Shown piece after piece: positions 33,818-52,700 of a stretch of 64,000 nt of DNA (the stretch's first letter is position 1; each line of letters begins with the position of its first letter). This DNA comes from Anseranas semipalmata (taxonomy: Eukaryota > Chordata > Aves > Anseriformes > Anseranatidae). The DNA lies in NCBI GenBank assembly GCA_013399115.1, contig VXAA01000967.1, forward strand, positions 845,605-909,604. The letters run 5' to 3'. The notes under the pieces were generated by a model that was given only the letters and a program-made list of their open reading frames with translations, did not search any database and had not been told where the DNA came from. A program made the position numbers and the translations under genes.

Positions 33818-36299
33818 TTTTATACTTAGAGACCTATTACTAATAGTGACACCGACTATGATACAGCAGTGGTTTACGATGAAAACAGACATGAATCATT
33901 CCGCAGCGAAGTTAGCCTACTACAACAGACATCACTCGTATGTAACATTTTGGCATGAAATCAACACCCTGTGAACATCCTCGTGGCAGTTCTCTGAAAT
34001 CCCACTGCGTCTCAGCGCCCGGCCTCTCGGGGCCGACGCGGGCTGGTTGGTCACAGCGGGCAGAGGTGGAGGCGGCCGCTGAAGCACTTGGCACCTCCCC
34101 GGTACCAAGGACTTCCACTGCCCTGGGCCACCTCCCCAAGCTCTGCAGGAGTAACCGTGAACCTTCTTCTGAACACTAGATAGTTAAGTATTTTAAAATC
34201 TGCTTCATGGGCAGCACAAGGGCTCTGACCATTATACAGTTAACAGCTTAATTATTTTAACACTAATTATTTTCCCAGCAGCAGACTACTTCCTTTTTGT
34301 ACCTCCAAAAGTACAATTTAGTGTTCTCTCTTCCTGATCTCAGAGAGATAGGAATCCAACACAGTATTAAAAAATATTATACCAATGCCATTTTTATTGA
34401 AAAGGAGATGGCGTTGTCCCTTACTCAGAACAAAAGCTTAGAAGTCAGCTCAGCTAATGCTATGTCAGAGGGCAATGGGATGCTAAGCAGTAGCCTAGCT
34501 TTAGGCTAACCTTCAGCATCACGCTTAAGAAACAGGATGCAGCTTGTAGTGGAGATTACAAGAAAACAAACAGGAAAAAAAAGCCGACCCTACAACAACA
34601 ACAAAACCCAACACTTTTCTGTGAAGAAGTCCAGAGAAAGGACTTTGCTTTCTGTAGGAAAAAATACAAAAAACAAACCAAACCAAACATACAAACAAAC
34701 AAAAAAACCCACACCAACACACACACACCACAAGAAACAAGCAAACAAACAAACAACACTTTTGTTTCAGGCTGCCAGTGCTGCAGCACTCTCTCTCCAG
34801 AAATATTCTGACACATAATATGCTCCAGGCTTTGGTAACTGTCAATACCAAAAAAACAAGGTAAGACGAAAAGCTGGTAATAAAAGACTCATCAAACTGA
34901 CAGTAAAAGCAGAAGAAAGGGCTGCTTCAAGTTACTTTTCTCTAGATGACAGATTTCACTAAAAATACACCTGCGGCTTTCTAAAATGTCTGCTACGGCA
35001 GTCTTCATCGCCACAAGTAAAACAAGTCCCAGCATTGCCTACTCGTGGCTCTGAATGGAAACAGCGCATACCGAGCGTATCGCCAACCAGCGGAACAGCG
35101 ACCGCTGCTTACACAACGGGCCTCGTGTTGGATTATGACCGTTTGTAAGAGTGTGTTATAATTTGGTTCTACATGTGCTAAAGACTTAGTACTACTAAGC
35201 CTAGTACTGCTGACTGCAGTTTAGAATTAACATCAAAGTAGAGAAAAATTCTAGATCTGGCTTCCTTGATGAATATGGGTATCCAAGGCCTCAAGCAGGT
35301 GGTCGTGTAGTGCTCTTCTATCCCCAGACAACGGCTTAGTAAGAAAGCTTATTTTAATTGTGTAATCAAAACACAACATTTCAAATTCACACTGATACTG
35401 AACACAAAAAAAATCAGTATTAGAAAATACAGTTCCTTGCCATTCTTGCTATGGTCACAGGATTATTTTAATCCATCTCTCATGTGAGTCATCGTTCTCC
35501 TGGCCCTCATCTCTGTTCCTCTTGCACTCGCCCTAGGATCAATGATGCAAGTCAGACCAGGAAACTACAGAAGCTGAAAAGTTATCTGACTACATAGAAT
35601 AAAAAACTGTTTCCATTTCCTATAGAGAACTTACAAAGACCATACACTATCTGGCTTGCCTTGCAGCATCTCCTGAACTTCACAGTCTTCTTTAATAAAT
35701 TTTACACGAATATGAATCATATTGAAACACAAAGATCAGCAAAGTAATTTTTACATGAAATCTGATTATAAGCTTTCTCTTCCTTTCTTGTTTAGGACTG
35801 CAAGGCTCTAATGGCAGTATATGTAACCTCTACAACATAGCTCCGTTAATAGTAGTAGTGTTTAGCATTTAAAGGAACAGCTGCTTCACTGACAGCATGA
35901 AAAAAGGCAAAAGGATTGCTTGATAAACCCATTATAAAAGGCCAGCTAAAGCATTTTATTTAAGTCGTGCAAGGAAAACTGGCAGGTTTTTTTGATTTAT
36001 GACTTCAAAAATGAATGAAAAAAAGTAGATTCAATTCCAATTCAATTGGGAGATTCAAGATTCAATTGGAAGTAGATTCAAACCAATTCAAGAACTTTTT
36101 CCTAGGAGACACTGTTTAGATTTTGTCCTGACTCAAAGTTATTTAAAAATGAAGAATATTTCCAGTGAAAACAATACATATGCTGACTTGTAGAAGACTC
36201 CTCTCTTATGGAAGTAGAGAGAGCTGACAAACCCACACACATTGCTTGCCCACGGAAACACCCACTTTCAGAAACTGAAAAAGGAAATACAAGGAATTA
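33818..36299. other. Intergenic region between convergent KCNAB1 and SSR3 3' ends
   Basis: About 2.5 kb of AT-rich DNA between the probable poly(A) sites of two tail-to-tail genes. It includes a CAAA/CA-rich low-complexity block (34661-34757) and a cluster of ATTCAATT-like short repeats (about 36029-36095). No gene is recognised. Confidence 0.6.
34661..34757 (+). repeat. CAAA/CA-rich low-complexity block
   Basis: Runs of AAACAAAC, ACACACAC and CAAACAAA over about 100 bases, in the KCNAB1-SSR3 intergenic region. Confidence 0.88.
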
Positions 36300-36321
36300 A
36301 ATGACAAAAACAAGCCTCCTT

Positions 36322-36327
36322 TTTATT
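36322..36327 (-). terminator. Candidate SSR3 polyadenylation signal AATAAA (minus strand)
   Basis: TTTATT on the plus strand reads AATAAA on the SSR3 strand, about 450 bases after the stop. A T/GT-rich stretch (TTGTTTTTGTC) follows within 20 bases, a typical downstream element. A second hexamer at 35955-35960 would give a longer 3' UTR. Confidence 0.5.
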
Positions 36328-36779
36328 AAAACTTTGCAAGTTACAATAATAAACGATGGATTGTCACTTTTTATGACCATGGAGTTTGGCTCTTACAACA
36401 GCCACAAAACTTAGAGTGGAATTCTGTTACAGGGTTTTACTATAGCTGTTCTGTGCTGCTGTGCAGCAGTCCCTCATGGCCTACCTGTATTGTTTAATGG
36501 TCTGCAGTATCATCACACCTGTGAAGTGCTTCAGAAAGGTTGTGTTTGATAACTGTTCACACACCATTTCCCTTCAATGCCAATTAAAAAAATGGCTTCG
36601 GTTATTGAATAATACCATCTAAAGATACCAAAAGTAAATATAATTAATGAATTTTCTATTGAAACCCTCCCTCCCAACCCTCAGGCAGTCACACTATAAA
36701 AACTTGTATTCCTATTCCGCCCTTAAACTTTGGTATGGAAGTTGAACACTCCCACAAAAATAAACTGCTGTTTTTTTGT

Positions 36780-40790
<4,011 letters not shown>

Positions 40791-40799
40791 AAAAATTTA

Positions 40800-43700
40800 A
40801 TTAAGATGGTTCTTTGTGCTCAATTCCCCCCTTTGCTGATATTCTTTGCTTCCAAGAAAAGACAGAGGAGGTACACCACAATGAGGAAATGCTAGCTGCA
40901 AATGAGGCTAAATTTGTATAATCAAAAATCATCCTTCATTGTGATTAAAAAGAGACTCATAAAGCATGTGAGTGCGGTAGGGCTCTGCCCTTTGACCTTG
41001 TAATAAATTTCTAAGACCCAACCAAGAGTGGGTTTTTACGATGCGCAGGGTGTTGCTCACCGTGTGCTAGCAGGATAGCGTCACTGATGTCGCGTTACCT
41101 ACAGGCAGCTGCGGGAGTAACGCTTCTGATGGTGAGCCCTTCCTCCTTGGTGTGGAAATACCCCTGCGGCGGGGATCCCGGGCTGACGCACCAGCTGATT
41201 AGATGAAGTGCAGGAGCCCCCAGTGCCGGCGGGAGGAGCGGTGAGTACTGAGGGCAGCAGCTGCTGCTGTGCCTACACACAGGGCGAGCTTGCTCCGCAC
41301 GCGACCCAGCCTTGCCCCTTCATCCACCCCCTCGCTCTTCATCACTCGGTAGCGGTACCTGCCCGTGCCCAGCCGGCCTGATGTCAGTCACTTAGCAGTG
41401 ATGGGTGTTCTGTTGCTTGGAAATGCCTGGCCTGTGGGGTTCATGATCAGCAGGCGTTGGCACATTCCCTGTATCTGCAGCTGACCGGCACGTAGAGCCT
41501 TGCCTGGGTGCTGGCTTTAGCCATTGCTCTTCATAAATGCTTTGAATGCTGTTGAGCAATTGGTGATGGCTCCCACACCTAACCATACTATATTACTTGA
41601 GCTGTATTTTCTTAATTTCTAAATATTTCCGTGGCTGTCTGTCTAAAAATGGAAAAAAAATGGAACTTGTTTAAAAAATAACAGAAAAGGAATTCAGACT
41701 GTTTCAATTAAATAATCTTCTCTGTGGAAATTGAGGCCGTCAGGGGTATTTTATTAGACTGTTGCTTTGAGGTCTTTAAGCATCTAAGCATGCATGTGTA
41801 TATTTCACGGGACTTGCAAGTGTGCCCGACTTTCACTGATATATTTCTTTTTGTTGAGTATCTGTTACATGAAGTGCGTGGATACCTTTGAAAATCTTCC
41901 TTCTAATGTCTCTGTTTGATATGCCATGTGTCTCTGGGAGTGAAGATCAATCTTGTTTTGTTTGGAAAATGCTTTAAAACTAAATGTGTAGTGGGTAATG
42001 TCACTATTTGATCAATGTTATGAGTCATAAGAATTTTCTTATTAAAGTACATTGTTAGAGTTGTCTAAAGTAGTTGGAAACAACACGAAAGATTAAGTGT
42101 AAGATTGTTTTAAGATTCCTGTTCATTGCCTGTATTCTTGCACAGATTTCTTCCCTCCACTCATTTGGGTAAATGTGTGTTGTGGTAGAATGTAATTAAG
42201 TCTAAGTTTTTGTTCTTGGTTTGGATTTACATGAGAAGAATGGCATCATTTTGGAACAAAATCTGCCTGGTGACCATCTGCCTTTCCATTAAGATGAAGT
42301 ATGACGTTGTTTTGGGCAGTAGAATGATGAAAGATTTTCTTGAAAAAACAAATGAGCACTTTGCTTTTTTAAAAATCCTGGCACTTGCAAACTGGAGCTT
42401 TAAGCAGAACATTGCATACAACAAAGCTGTCACTGAAGCTTCATATTCAGTCTAAGTATCTCATACTTGCTTCTCCAAAAATAAAGTGAAACATGGATTT
42501 CTGCCAAGACAATTCAAGTTTTTGTTTAAGTACCTAAATCTGTATTGTGCTTACTGCATCTTGTCTGAATCCTCATTCAGAAGCCACTGGGGACAAAAGG
42601 CTCCAAAACCAGAGGAACAATGGCTTCTTGTTCCAAAAGCAAAAATTCTTCCAATAATACAAACATTAATGCTGTTAGCTTTGTAACTTATGAAGTATGT
42701 TTCTTACCAAATTTCATACTGAAACACAAAAATGGTGGTACATGTTCTGGAAATATGAGGTTTATCTTCTTACACATTCTCTAAAACTCTGAGCTGTACC
42801 AAGCTGAAAATTTTAAATTAGGGCGGTGGCAATTCCCAGCAGGATTTGTTCTGCCTATTTTATTGTCTTCACTTATCTATGTGAAGTATAGACTCAAAAA
42901 CCACACTTGTGTCAGATTGGAAAGTAGACTTTCCCGGGCAGCTGATAAATAGTAAATAAGTCTGCTCTTTAGCAAAGTTATATTTGTCTTTTGTGCTAGC
43001 ATGACTCTTAATGTCCCAAGGTCTAAGAATGTTTGTCATCAATATGAGTATCTTATTTTTTTTTTTCTATGTATTTATTAGATTCTAATAGTCTGCATGC
43101 TTAGGGAGCATGAGAAAGTAAGCGTGAGACTGCAGCACTTAATGAGTCCATCGTGTATTTCTAGTTTTTTTTTCAGTTGGTTAATTTGTGCCATCTCTTC
43201 CTTTACGTTTCAAAATCCTAAGAGAATCCCTAACATGCAGAAGGGGAAATTCCTGTGAGACAGCACAGACAAGGAGCAACCTCAAGGTGGGTCAAGAACA
43301 GAACCACGAGGCTTTTGTTGTGGTTCCTTCCATCACCATAGCAGTGCTAGGAATAGGTGCCCTAGGACTGTAGCAAATATCAGGGGAGTAATACGGAGTT
43401 GTGCTGGCTGCATAGTGGTTCCTTTTATCTCATGGCTTTCCAACAGGTTAGTGCATGAATATCTAGGATGTAGTTGGCGTCTGGACAGTGTGTGAGGTAG
43501 AAGGAGTTGGGCATTCATGGGGTGGATGGCAGAGATCATTTAGCTGTGCTTTTGTAGTTCAACCCTCTGTCTTTGGGCCTATGTCCAAGAGAAATGAAAG
43601 CAGTGGTTTCAATCTGTTACTTAAATATTGTTTTCAAAGGGAGATAATTCTGTGTTCCATCAAATTTCAGGTATTACAGAATCTCGTGTGGCAGTTCTTC

Positions 43701-46700
43701 CAAACTACGTGTGCTGTGTTTCTTCATATTGTATAAAGTGACCTTTCTGTCAAATTCTGATTATACTGGCCCAGCTATGCCTACCTAGACCCTTGGGAAC
43801 ACACACAGATTGTTTCTGTGAGTAACAGACTACTGTAAATAATAGTTCTCAAGCTTATTGAAAATTCTGTATTACTTTGAGCTATGGTTCTTTCTTGTCT
43901 TAGGTCTGCTGAAAAGGTTACAAGCTCTTACAGCTTGATGGTTTATACAGTCCTTCTAATCTAATTCAAAGGCGCTCAAAAAATGTCTGTTAGCTTGCAA
44001 AACCTGTGGAAAAGAACTCCCTTGAGATTAATGCATTATGTATGAACAGACCAAATTGAACCATTTTTTCTGTCATCTAGTGCTAACATTAGGACATCCC
44101 AGTATTTCTTATGGTTCGGTGAATTGCTCTGTTAGTTACCGTGGTAGCTGACACCTTTAATAGAATTTTTAAAAGCCTTCAGACAAAGGCGTGTCTTTTT
44201 CAGGACAGTGACCACTGTCACATTCCAACAGTAACAGTTGTATCAAAAAGAAATACTGACTGGCAACAATCCTCTCCGAGTCCCAGAAAATAATATTGAT
44301 GATTAAAATACATGTCACTCCATTGGGGATTATAGCTGATCTGTGTTGTACAATTCGTGTTGGTGAAAGTAACACAGAACGTGGTGTGCTGTGTGGAATT
44401 ACAGTGCGCACCCTTTACAAAGGCCTGTAACAAAACAAATGTTCTCAACATGGACTTTGATACACTCTCTCTGTTCTCTGCTTGTATAACTTTATAACTG
44501 CATAACTGTAGCTTGTCAGACGAGATCTTCAGAGTTACCTGATATTTTAACGTTGTTTATTTCTGCTGGTTACAGAATGTAAGACAGCAATGTGTCCAGC
44601 TGTCTTTTAGAAGAGTCTTATTTCTTTGATGTTGTCTCCAGATGCTTGCAGGTGTTTTTTCAATAGTACCAGTGGTGTATATTCTGTTACATTTGGGGTG
44701 TGTGTGTATACTTTCCTCTGTTTAAATTGACTTAAAAAGGATATTTTCTCTTCAGCTTCATGTCAGCATTTGCCCTGGATTTGATGTGTTACTGTGGAGT
44801 TGAAGCATCTATGCAGTCTCTTGCATCTTTTTCAGTTCATTATATTCTAGTACTATCTGGGTTTGAGTTTAAATGATACCAAGGCCAGAGGAATGATCCC
44901 ACTCGTACGAAAACACCTTTTTATTTTCCATATGCAACTACATCTTGAACCTACATCCAAAGCTAGAGTGTGATCTGGGCTGACCTTGCAGCCATTAATT
45001 TTGTTGCCTACTTATCAAACATTCTTTTTTGGTTTGCTTCTCTAAAAGGAGGGATAGTCTTAGGCACAGAAACAATAGCTGTTGCTTGCTTTCAGAAGTC
45101 ATTTCACTACCAGATCCTTCAGGGGGTGATCACTTCCTTTTGCCCTTATTTATGTACTCAGCCTGATCCGTTTTATTGCAATGATATGTAATTTTAGTTT
45201 GCTCTTGCATATCTGAAAGACCTTTGTCTCCTCTGTTGCTTTGATTTAAGCAACTCACCAAAATTAAGAGCATTTCCTTGCAGTATAGATGTAGTCTAAA
45301 AGGTTGTGACAGTTTGCAGCTGTTTGTTGCTTTATTCTCAAGGGGAATTGTGTATTCTCCTCATTCTGACTCGAACAAATCTGGACAGATTTCTTTCCGT
45401 GCTTCTTACATCCCCAGCACTTGATAGTTGGGAACTAAATTACATGGTCTTAAACTGCTAAGTTTTCACATTCACGTCTAAATTCAGACTAACTTTCTGA
45501 ATGGCATTCATTCGAGAGCCAATGGACTAAACTTTATCAGGGAGTGTAGTGATAGGACAAGGGGTAATGGCTTTAAACTAAAAGAGAGGAGATTTAGTAA
45601 AGAATTTCTTCCTTATATCAAATCTGCGAGGGCGGCGAGGCCCTGAGCAGCCGCCCCCAGGAGCTGCGGGTGCCCCATCCCTGGCAGTGCCCAGGGCCAG
45701 GCTGGGTGGGCTTGGGGCAGCCTGGGCTGGTGGCAGGGGTCGTGCCCATGGCAGGGGTGGCACTGGGGGGGCTCTGAGCTCCCTGCCAGCCCAAACCATT
45801 CTAGGATTCTATGGTGTCCAAGAATGAAATTAGAGCAGGGCAAAAAGCTTCACTGTAGTTAAGATTGAAATCCCTCTTTGCTGAAAATTGAACTCTTCTG
45901 GTATTCTGAAATCCCCATGTTTACTTGGATGTATTGAAATTTGTCATGCAGTAAGGGATCAGTGTTCTGAATTTTGGATCAGCTGATGGGGGATTGTTGA
46001 AATACAAAAGAAAGATCTTTGAATAAACATGCATGATGCTCATAAATGGAGTAGCTTCTGCTGTCTGTGTGAAATAGGAGGATGAGAAGCCATTCAGTTC
46101 TCACTGTGCTACAATTTTTCAAAGCTTTCTGTGAAGTCTGAGGTTTAAAATTGGAGACATAATCTGGCTGTATTATTTTTCAGACAAATCAGTTCCTGGG
46201 TGTGCTTTAGAATGTAGCCCAAAAAACAGCACAGCTACCACAGCTACAGGGACAGTCTGTGGGTTGGTCTTGAACCAGTGGTGTTTCCAGACAGTTTTGA
46301 GAGGATAGTTTTCTTATCTGGGTGTGAATTTGAGAGGAATTCTATGGCACTGTAAGCAGAGGAGAATGTCTGAGTTATGCTTCCCTGCGTTAGGAAGAGG
46401 GAAAATAGTTGCAATAACCATTGAGGTGAATGAAGTAGAGTACATCATCCAGTGCTGTTGTTTCATGAGCTATTCTTTTTTAGCTTCTGAGAACATTGCA
46501 CTGAAATAAAGAATTGCTATGCTCACCTTTAGCTTCCAAAAGCTGAAACTTGCTGGATTTCTGTGACACTTGCTGTATCTGAAGGGAGCTCAGTGTAGCA
46601 TATGTGACCCTTTTTTGGTGTCTTGAAATGATCTCATCTGTTCCCATTTCCTCCTTTAACATTTTTAAAGTTTTGGTTGATAGGTTCTTCTTCATGTAGA

Positions 46701-49700
46701 CGAATGAAATAATGTCTGTAACTAGAATCTCGGGGGGAGGAGGGGGCTTACTTGCTCAGCATCTATCCCAGGTACAGCATGGAATTGGCACCTTGGAAAA
46801 ACAATATCAAATGCAGTATTTGACAAATCACTTCACAGGTAAGAAAGAACCTAATATTCAAGATTTAGTTTATTTGTTTCTCTAACATCATGGTCTGGTT
46901 TCAATTTTGTTTTGAGATCAGCAGGTGTATCCTGCAGATAATCCAAATGAAAGATTCTGAAAGCAGGAAATACAAAACTGTGGTATTTTATTTCATCCTT
47001 TTGCATATCCTTTACTTGTATTCTGGGCAAGCACAAAATCCCCTCTTCTGGTTGCAGTGGAGGTTTGTGCAGACTGACACTGCACACGTATGTTTTCCAG
47101 CCAAACGTGATCCTAGCATGGACAGTCAAGCCATTTGATGTGTGGAGGCCACCGGGAAGTGTACCTCTCACCTGCTCAGGACCCTTCTAGACGTGCAGCG
47201 TGGGAGTGCCACCATACAGGAAGGTGCTGTGGGCTTTCTTATGGGTCACACCTGCTTTTTACGATGTGGTGGAAAACTCTGTGTGAAAGTAAGCCTGTGA
47301 GCTGTGGTGTTAATGCTTCAGCTCAAGAGCTGCATTAGGGGAGACTGGGGAAGTTGAGTGAATGAGCCTTTAACATAGGCAGACCTACCAAATTGTGTTG
47401 TATGTGTTGAAGGCAACTGGCAAGCAGTAGGATAGCAAAATGAGCGAAGGGCGTGACTGAGGCAGTGGAGCACTGGTGTAGGGCCCAGGTTTGTTGCAGG
47501 CTACATAGCAATGTCTGTAACCGTCCCTTTAGTCGCTGCCTGTATGTTGTATATTTATGCACAAAGGATGCTAAGCAATCAGAAACAATCGTATAAATGT
47601 GGCATAGTCATCTTGTGTCTCTAACGGCATGCAGATGGTAAGCAGTGGAAGTGTAGTCCCCGTATTTGGGATGTATCAGGTGAGCTGCAGTGGGATTACA
47701 CTGGTCCAACTCAGCGGTCTGAATCCTGGTCGGTGGGAGGAAGTCGGCCAGATGGGACTTCTGAGTCTGTAATGTGTGTCATCCTGACACCCAACCACCC
47801 ACTGCTGCTTCATCCTTTAGGAGTGTAGGAGGGTCTCACGGTGGTTAGTGTCACTTTCCACCTGTGAGTTATCTCTGGGTTTTCCCGTTCTGGATCTTAG
47901 CCATAGGGAAATTTTAGCCTATGAAGTGCAGTCGGAAGAGTTGGCTACCCATGTGCTGATGGCTCCTAAAATGCTAATATGTAAAGTGAGAAGGATGAAC
48001 TAGAAACTAAAGTATCGTGTGAAGAAAGCTTGGATGAGTGAATAGAAGAGAATATTTGTGACTACTTCCTCTTCTGAATGATTATTTGCAGCTGCACGTG
48101 GCACAGACGAGCCTTGTACGTCTCAAACAGCTGAACTCATGGTAACACCCATTTCACTGTAATGGTCTGTACGGAATGAAGTGCATGGGAATCATATCCA
48201 GCCAACATATGACTTCAGCTAAGGTTGAGCTGAGGTGTAGTTAATACAAAGTCTGGAGATAATAGGAAATCTGACTAATACTGAAGATTGGGGTGATTCT
48301 GTAAGGGTCAGGGTGGGTGCAGCAGCACTAGCACTCGGAAGGGCATCCCTTCCCAGGTGGGACAGAAAGCTCACCCAGCCTGGCTCTCACAGGACGTGTC
48401 GCGGGGAAGCAAGATCCCAGTGTGTGCAGGTGTGTTCAGCAGTACCTGCGTTGGATCCAGGGAACCTGGTGCAGAGCTAGACCTAACGAGTGGGAGAGGA
48501 GCCAGGCCACGCAGGAGTCTGCGGTGGTCTCATTCTTTTCCAGGTTGGATCTACTGAGCTTAATGTAAAGTCCATGTTACGGGAAAGCCATTCAAAGCTT
48601 CTGCAGCACAGCTGTACAGAGCTGTGCTTAGCGGCAGTACAGCTACACGACTGTGTAGACTTGAGCTAGCTCTGGGTAGAATTGATTCAGGTTCATTTAT
48701 GTCATGGCATAGTGGTGTAGCTTGGGGATTAATTCATCCAGAGAAAATTAAATTAGCTTTGTGTTTTCTAGCTAGCCAGTCGTAGCTAGACTTATCTTGG
48801 ACCTGTATTTTGAAGGAAATTCCTCAAAGTTATGTTTTTTCCCGATTTAAAAGAAACGTAGGAAACGTAACAGAAAATACTAATGAACAGAATTAATATA
48901 GCAAGGCAGTATTTGCCTTTTGGGAATGTATATGCCTTTGAGAATGCTGAATTCAGCTACACAGATTTGAGTTCTAGAAATAAAGCATTTATAGTGTACT
49001 TCCAGACAATAATTCTTCCTTAAAGAAATACATCTTTCGAATGCATATTCTCATTCTAAAGTATACAGCAGAGCATCTCCCCTGCTCATAGTCACTTAGA
49101 GCTGTTTCAGACAAAGAACATCTACTGAATATAGCAATCATTTTGCTGTTTTCTACATGATATTATCTAACACTGTGGGTTTGGTTATGTATTCTGCAAC
49201 ATGCACACTGTATCCACCCAGCTGCTCACAATATCCACAGCAAGGAATTTGTCTCAGTGTTGATTTCCCAAGCCTATCTGCCACGCAGTATTGAAGAAAG
49301 GATGCAGGATATCTAAAGCAGTGTGTACACCCCTTCTAATTGGTTGCTTACATATGTATCAGGCAAAGTGAAGGACTCATCTGTTTTCTTCCAGATGGTT
49401 TTGTAGCATTTAACAGGGTTAGAACTTCGCTGTGCTGCTACAGCTGGTGTGACACGAAGCCTAGCACGCTGGATACATGAGATATGATTGTGAATAATTT
49501 TTGTTATTATTGCTGTTTTCAGGAAACACAAGTAAGTTTGAGGATCTGAACATTAACAATATTTCCTGAGCTTCAGATTTTTGTTCTTCGCTTCCTGCAT
49601 CTTCAAATACAAATGTTCTGTTGAATTTAGTGGTAAATTTCTTCTGTTCATTTACTTCATCTTTAATTTAAGATGTGGATGCTGCTGTTTTCTTCCTTGT

Positions 49701-52700
49701 CATTTGAGTAATGCAGAGCTTGAGAAAAAGAGCACAGGTCTTTAATACCTGTCCCCTTTATGTTGTAAGGCTTGACCTTTTCAAGGGATGTCTACAGAGA
49801 TTATCATTCACACCTTCAACTTTTCAAGGGTATTGCAGGTCTTTGTAGAATCGGTGTTTTACTGGGTAACTAAAGCTCTAATGAAGGTTTGCTACAGTGA
49901 GTAGCTGTTGGCTGTTTTTGTCAGATGTAGAACACTGTTGTGTTGTTACTTTCCAAGCGTCCCTTTATAATTTGTTTGAATTTTTGGTTGAAAAATGGCC
50001 ATTGTTTACATGTAGATAGTAAGCTACCTACATTTTTCAGGTGGAACTAGCTGTTAATTTTAGAGATGTTTAAATTTGAGTTGGTCAACACTGGATTATA
50101 AAGGATCATTCGTATTCTGTTTAGTTTAAATAGGAGTCAGTCTGAAGGAGAAGAAACAAAGCACTGCCATCCACACGTTGCTTCTTACCTTGTTGTAGGA
50201 TCCATGTGTTCCAGAATCATCAGTGTTTTAGAACTAACCTTCACAAAATCTCAACAGTTGCATGCTGTTGTATAAATTGTTTTTATTGCTCGTATTAATT
50301 AAGAATGCAGGGTAAGAGTTCCCTTAGCCTTAACTAAATCTATATGTTATGCTTATGCTAATTTAAGAGACTTCCACAAGAGGGTGCACCACTTCAACCA
50401 AATCCCATATAAACCAAATGAGTGCGTCCCCATTATGTGCATATTTTCTATTGTTTTACGTATTAATTCTTGTATCTAAATCAACTTCAAAATTGGATGG
50501 ATGTTGAATATCCCAAATTGTCTCCCCAGTCTGTAACAGATGCATGAATGGATACATGATACTTTGTGGGTAAGCAAGCTGGGAAGTTTAATTTGGGCAC
50601 AGAAGGCACTTTTTCCAGGAGTCCCGTTCACGCTAATGAAAGGCTGTCTTTGGACTCCAGTCACAAAGTGCTATTCAGATGTTTGTTTTCATTTCAGCAT
50701 ACTCAGGTGTTACATATTTCTAATTTATGCCTGATGTCCTGCAAATGTTCAATATATGCAATTCAAGAATAAGATTTGGTTTGTTTTAGTTTTGAAACAT
50801 CATCAATATGCCTTTTCAAACTGGTACAGCACTGCATAGTACAGCTGCAGGGAAAAAAAAACTCCATCTAGAAAGGTAACTTCCTGACAGGCTCTTGACC
50901 TGAGTATGACTGATACCATTTTTTTCTGTTTCTATTTTGTGATAAAATTTTGTTGTTTCATAATGTAGACAGGAACTCTTAGTAAAGCTTATGCTTAAGT
51001 TGTATAATGTTACTGTAATTATATACTAAAAGCATTAAAGTGTCTGGCTGTATGGGTAGGCCAAAGTTCTAGGTCCATTCCTTTAAGACTGCAGTCCTGG
51101 GATAGTAAGATATCTCTGCAGAAATGATTAACTATAATAAATTTACCAGGGAAAGGGCCCACTTTTGAATCATGCATTGCCTGTCCAAGTACATAAATCA
51201 TAAATCACTTACAGAGATAATCTTATCTGATAGTCAGCAAAATAACTAAAAGAGTGCAATATAGGATTTTTTTTCCCTGTGAAATGCTGGTTTCACCAAG
51301 CTTTCAGCCTTTATTAAAAAAGTGAAACAGAATGGTGTGCTTCTAAAACAGCTTTTAAAACTTAATTACTAGCACAAGATATTAAGAGAAGATGGATTTG
51401 AGACCAAGGTTGTTGTTGTTATTGCTAGCTGCAAGTGTAAAAGTTGGATCTGGAGTCAAAAGGTCTTGTTTCCTAATACTAATGAATTGGAACTACTGTG
51501 TTGGTTACACAACCCAGATGACCCTGGACAAAGTAGGGTCCCAGCTGCTTTTCGAGGCTATGGCATGAAGCATTTGCTGCTCCCAGGAGGTCCTCCTTCT
51601 GACCTAAAGCTGTATGTACCAGCGTGGCCGAAGTTCAGTCATTGTTGAGTGTTTCTAGTGGAGAGACACTTTAACAGAGTATTTAATCTCAATGTGTTTG
51701 GACCTTGGCATTTCTACTCTCCTCTTCAGTACAGACTAAAGTGAGATTTAACCCACTAGGTGTCACTCCAGCAAAGGCTACCAGAACATAGGTGTTAAGA
51801 CCTTGCTGCCCTCCTCTCTATTCGTTTCAACTAGTGAAAGCTGGCTAGCATCATTTCACCTTCATATAAACACATCAAGCACTTTTTTTATTTTACTTCT
51901 TAAAAAAAGGCAGACAAACCCACAATTAAAATTACTGGTCCTGGAATTAAGAGAGTTGATAGAAAAATACTCAGTGTCTTACTTATACAACTTGTAAGGG
52001 AGAAAAAAGAAATCTACATCAAATGGACTATTGCACAGTTCCTGCAAAATTCTAATCAGAGTGGAGGAGTCAGCACATCTTAATAACAGTGAACTGATCA
52101 GAGATTCATTGACATTTCTGTTCCCTTGGTACTTACATAAACTGACTTGCTGGCACATATCTGTCAGAACAAGAATAGGGCTTGAAATTTTATTTGAAGG
52201 TGATTAGCACTTGTCAGCAAGCATTGGTATGGAAAGGAACCATCTGGTTAATTTTAATGCACTACAGCAAAAATTAGCTACATAGATGAATTACGGAGTT
52301 TCATATTGATTTTCGTATAATGTACATCTTTTGTTCAGTAGTGTAAAACATTAATAGATTGCTTTTACACGGCTGTATCAATGCCTGAAATCTAGTATTT
52401 TTACTAAAATAAAGATATAATGACTTTATTATTTGCATAGGAAACATACTACAATGGTTCAGTAGCTTAAGAACAGTTTTTTAATCCTTTTTCTTATTTT
52501 CAGCAGCCGTATGTGCTGCTTCATAGCAAAGAAAGGCGTACACATTTCCATGCTCACTTTGACATGAAGTGCTGAATGGCTGATCCATTGTGTCTAGTGC
52601 TGTGATCATTGTGTCAAGGGACCTGTGTCCTCTCCCAGTTGTCAATAACTTGTTGCTTAACCTTGGCTATGATTCATTGTGTATTTTCTCTTAGTTGTTG

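Noticed and set aside
46851..47171. 106-codon minus-strand frame, fairly protein-like composition
   Set aside because: The opposite strand is also largely open, no splice sites or family match were seen, and the length is within chance for this composition.
51466..51648. 60-codon plus-strand frame, considered as a retroelement or gene remnant
   Set aside because: No recognised motif, terminal repeat or splice context.
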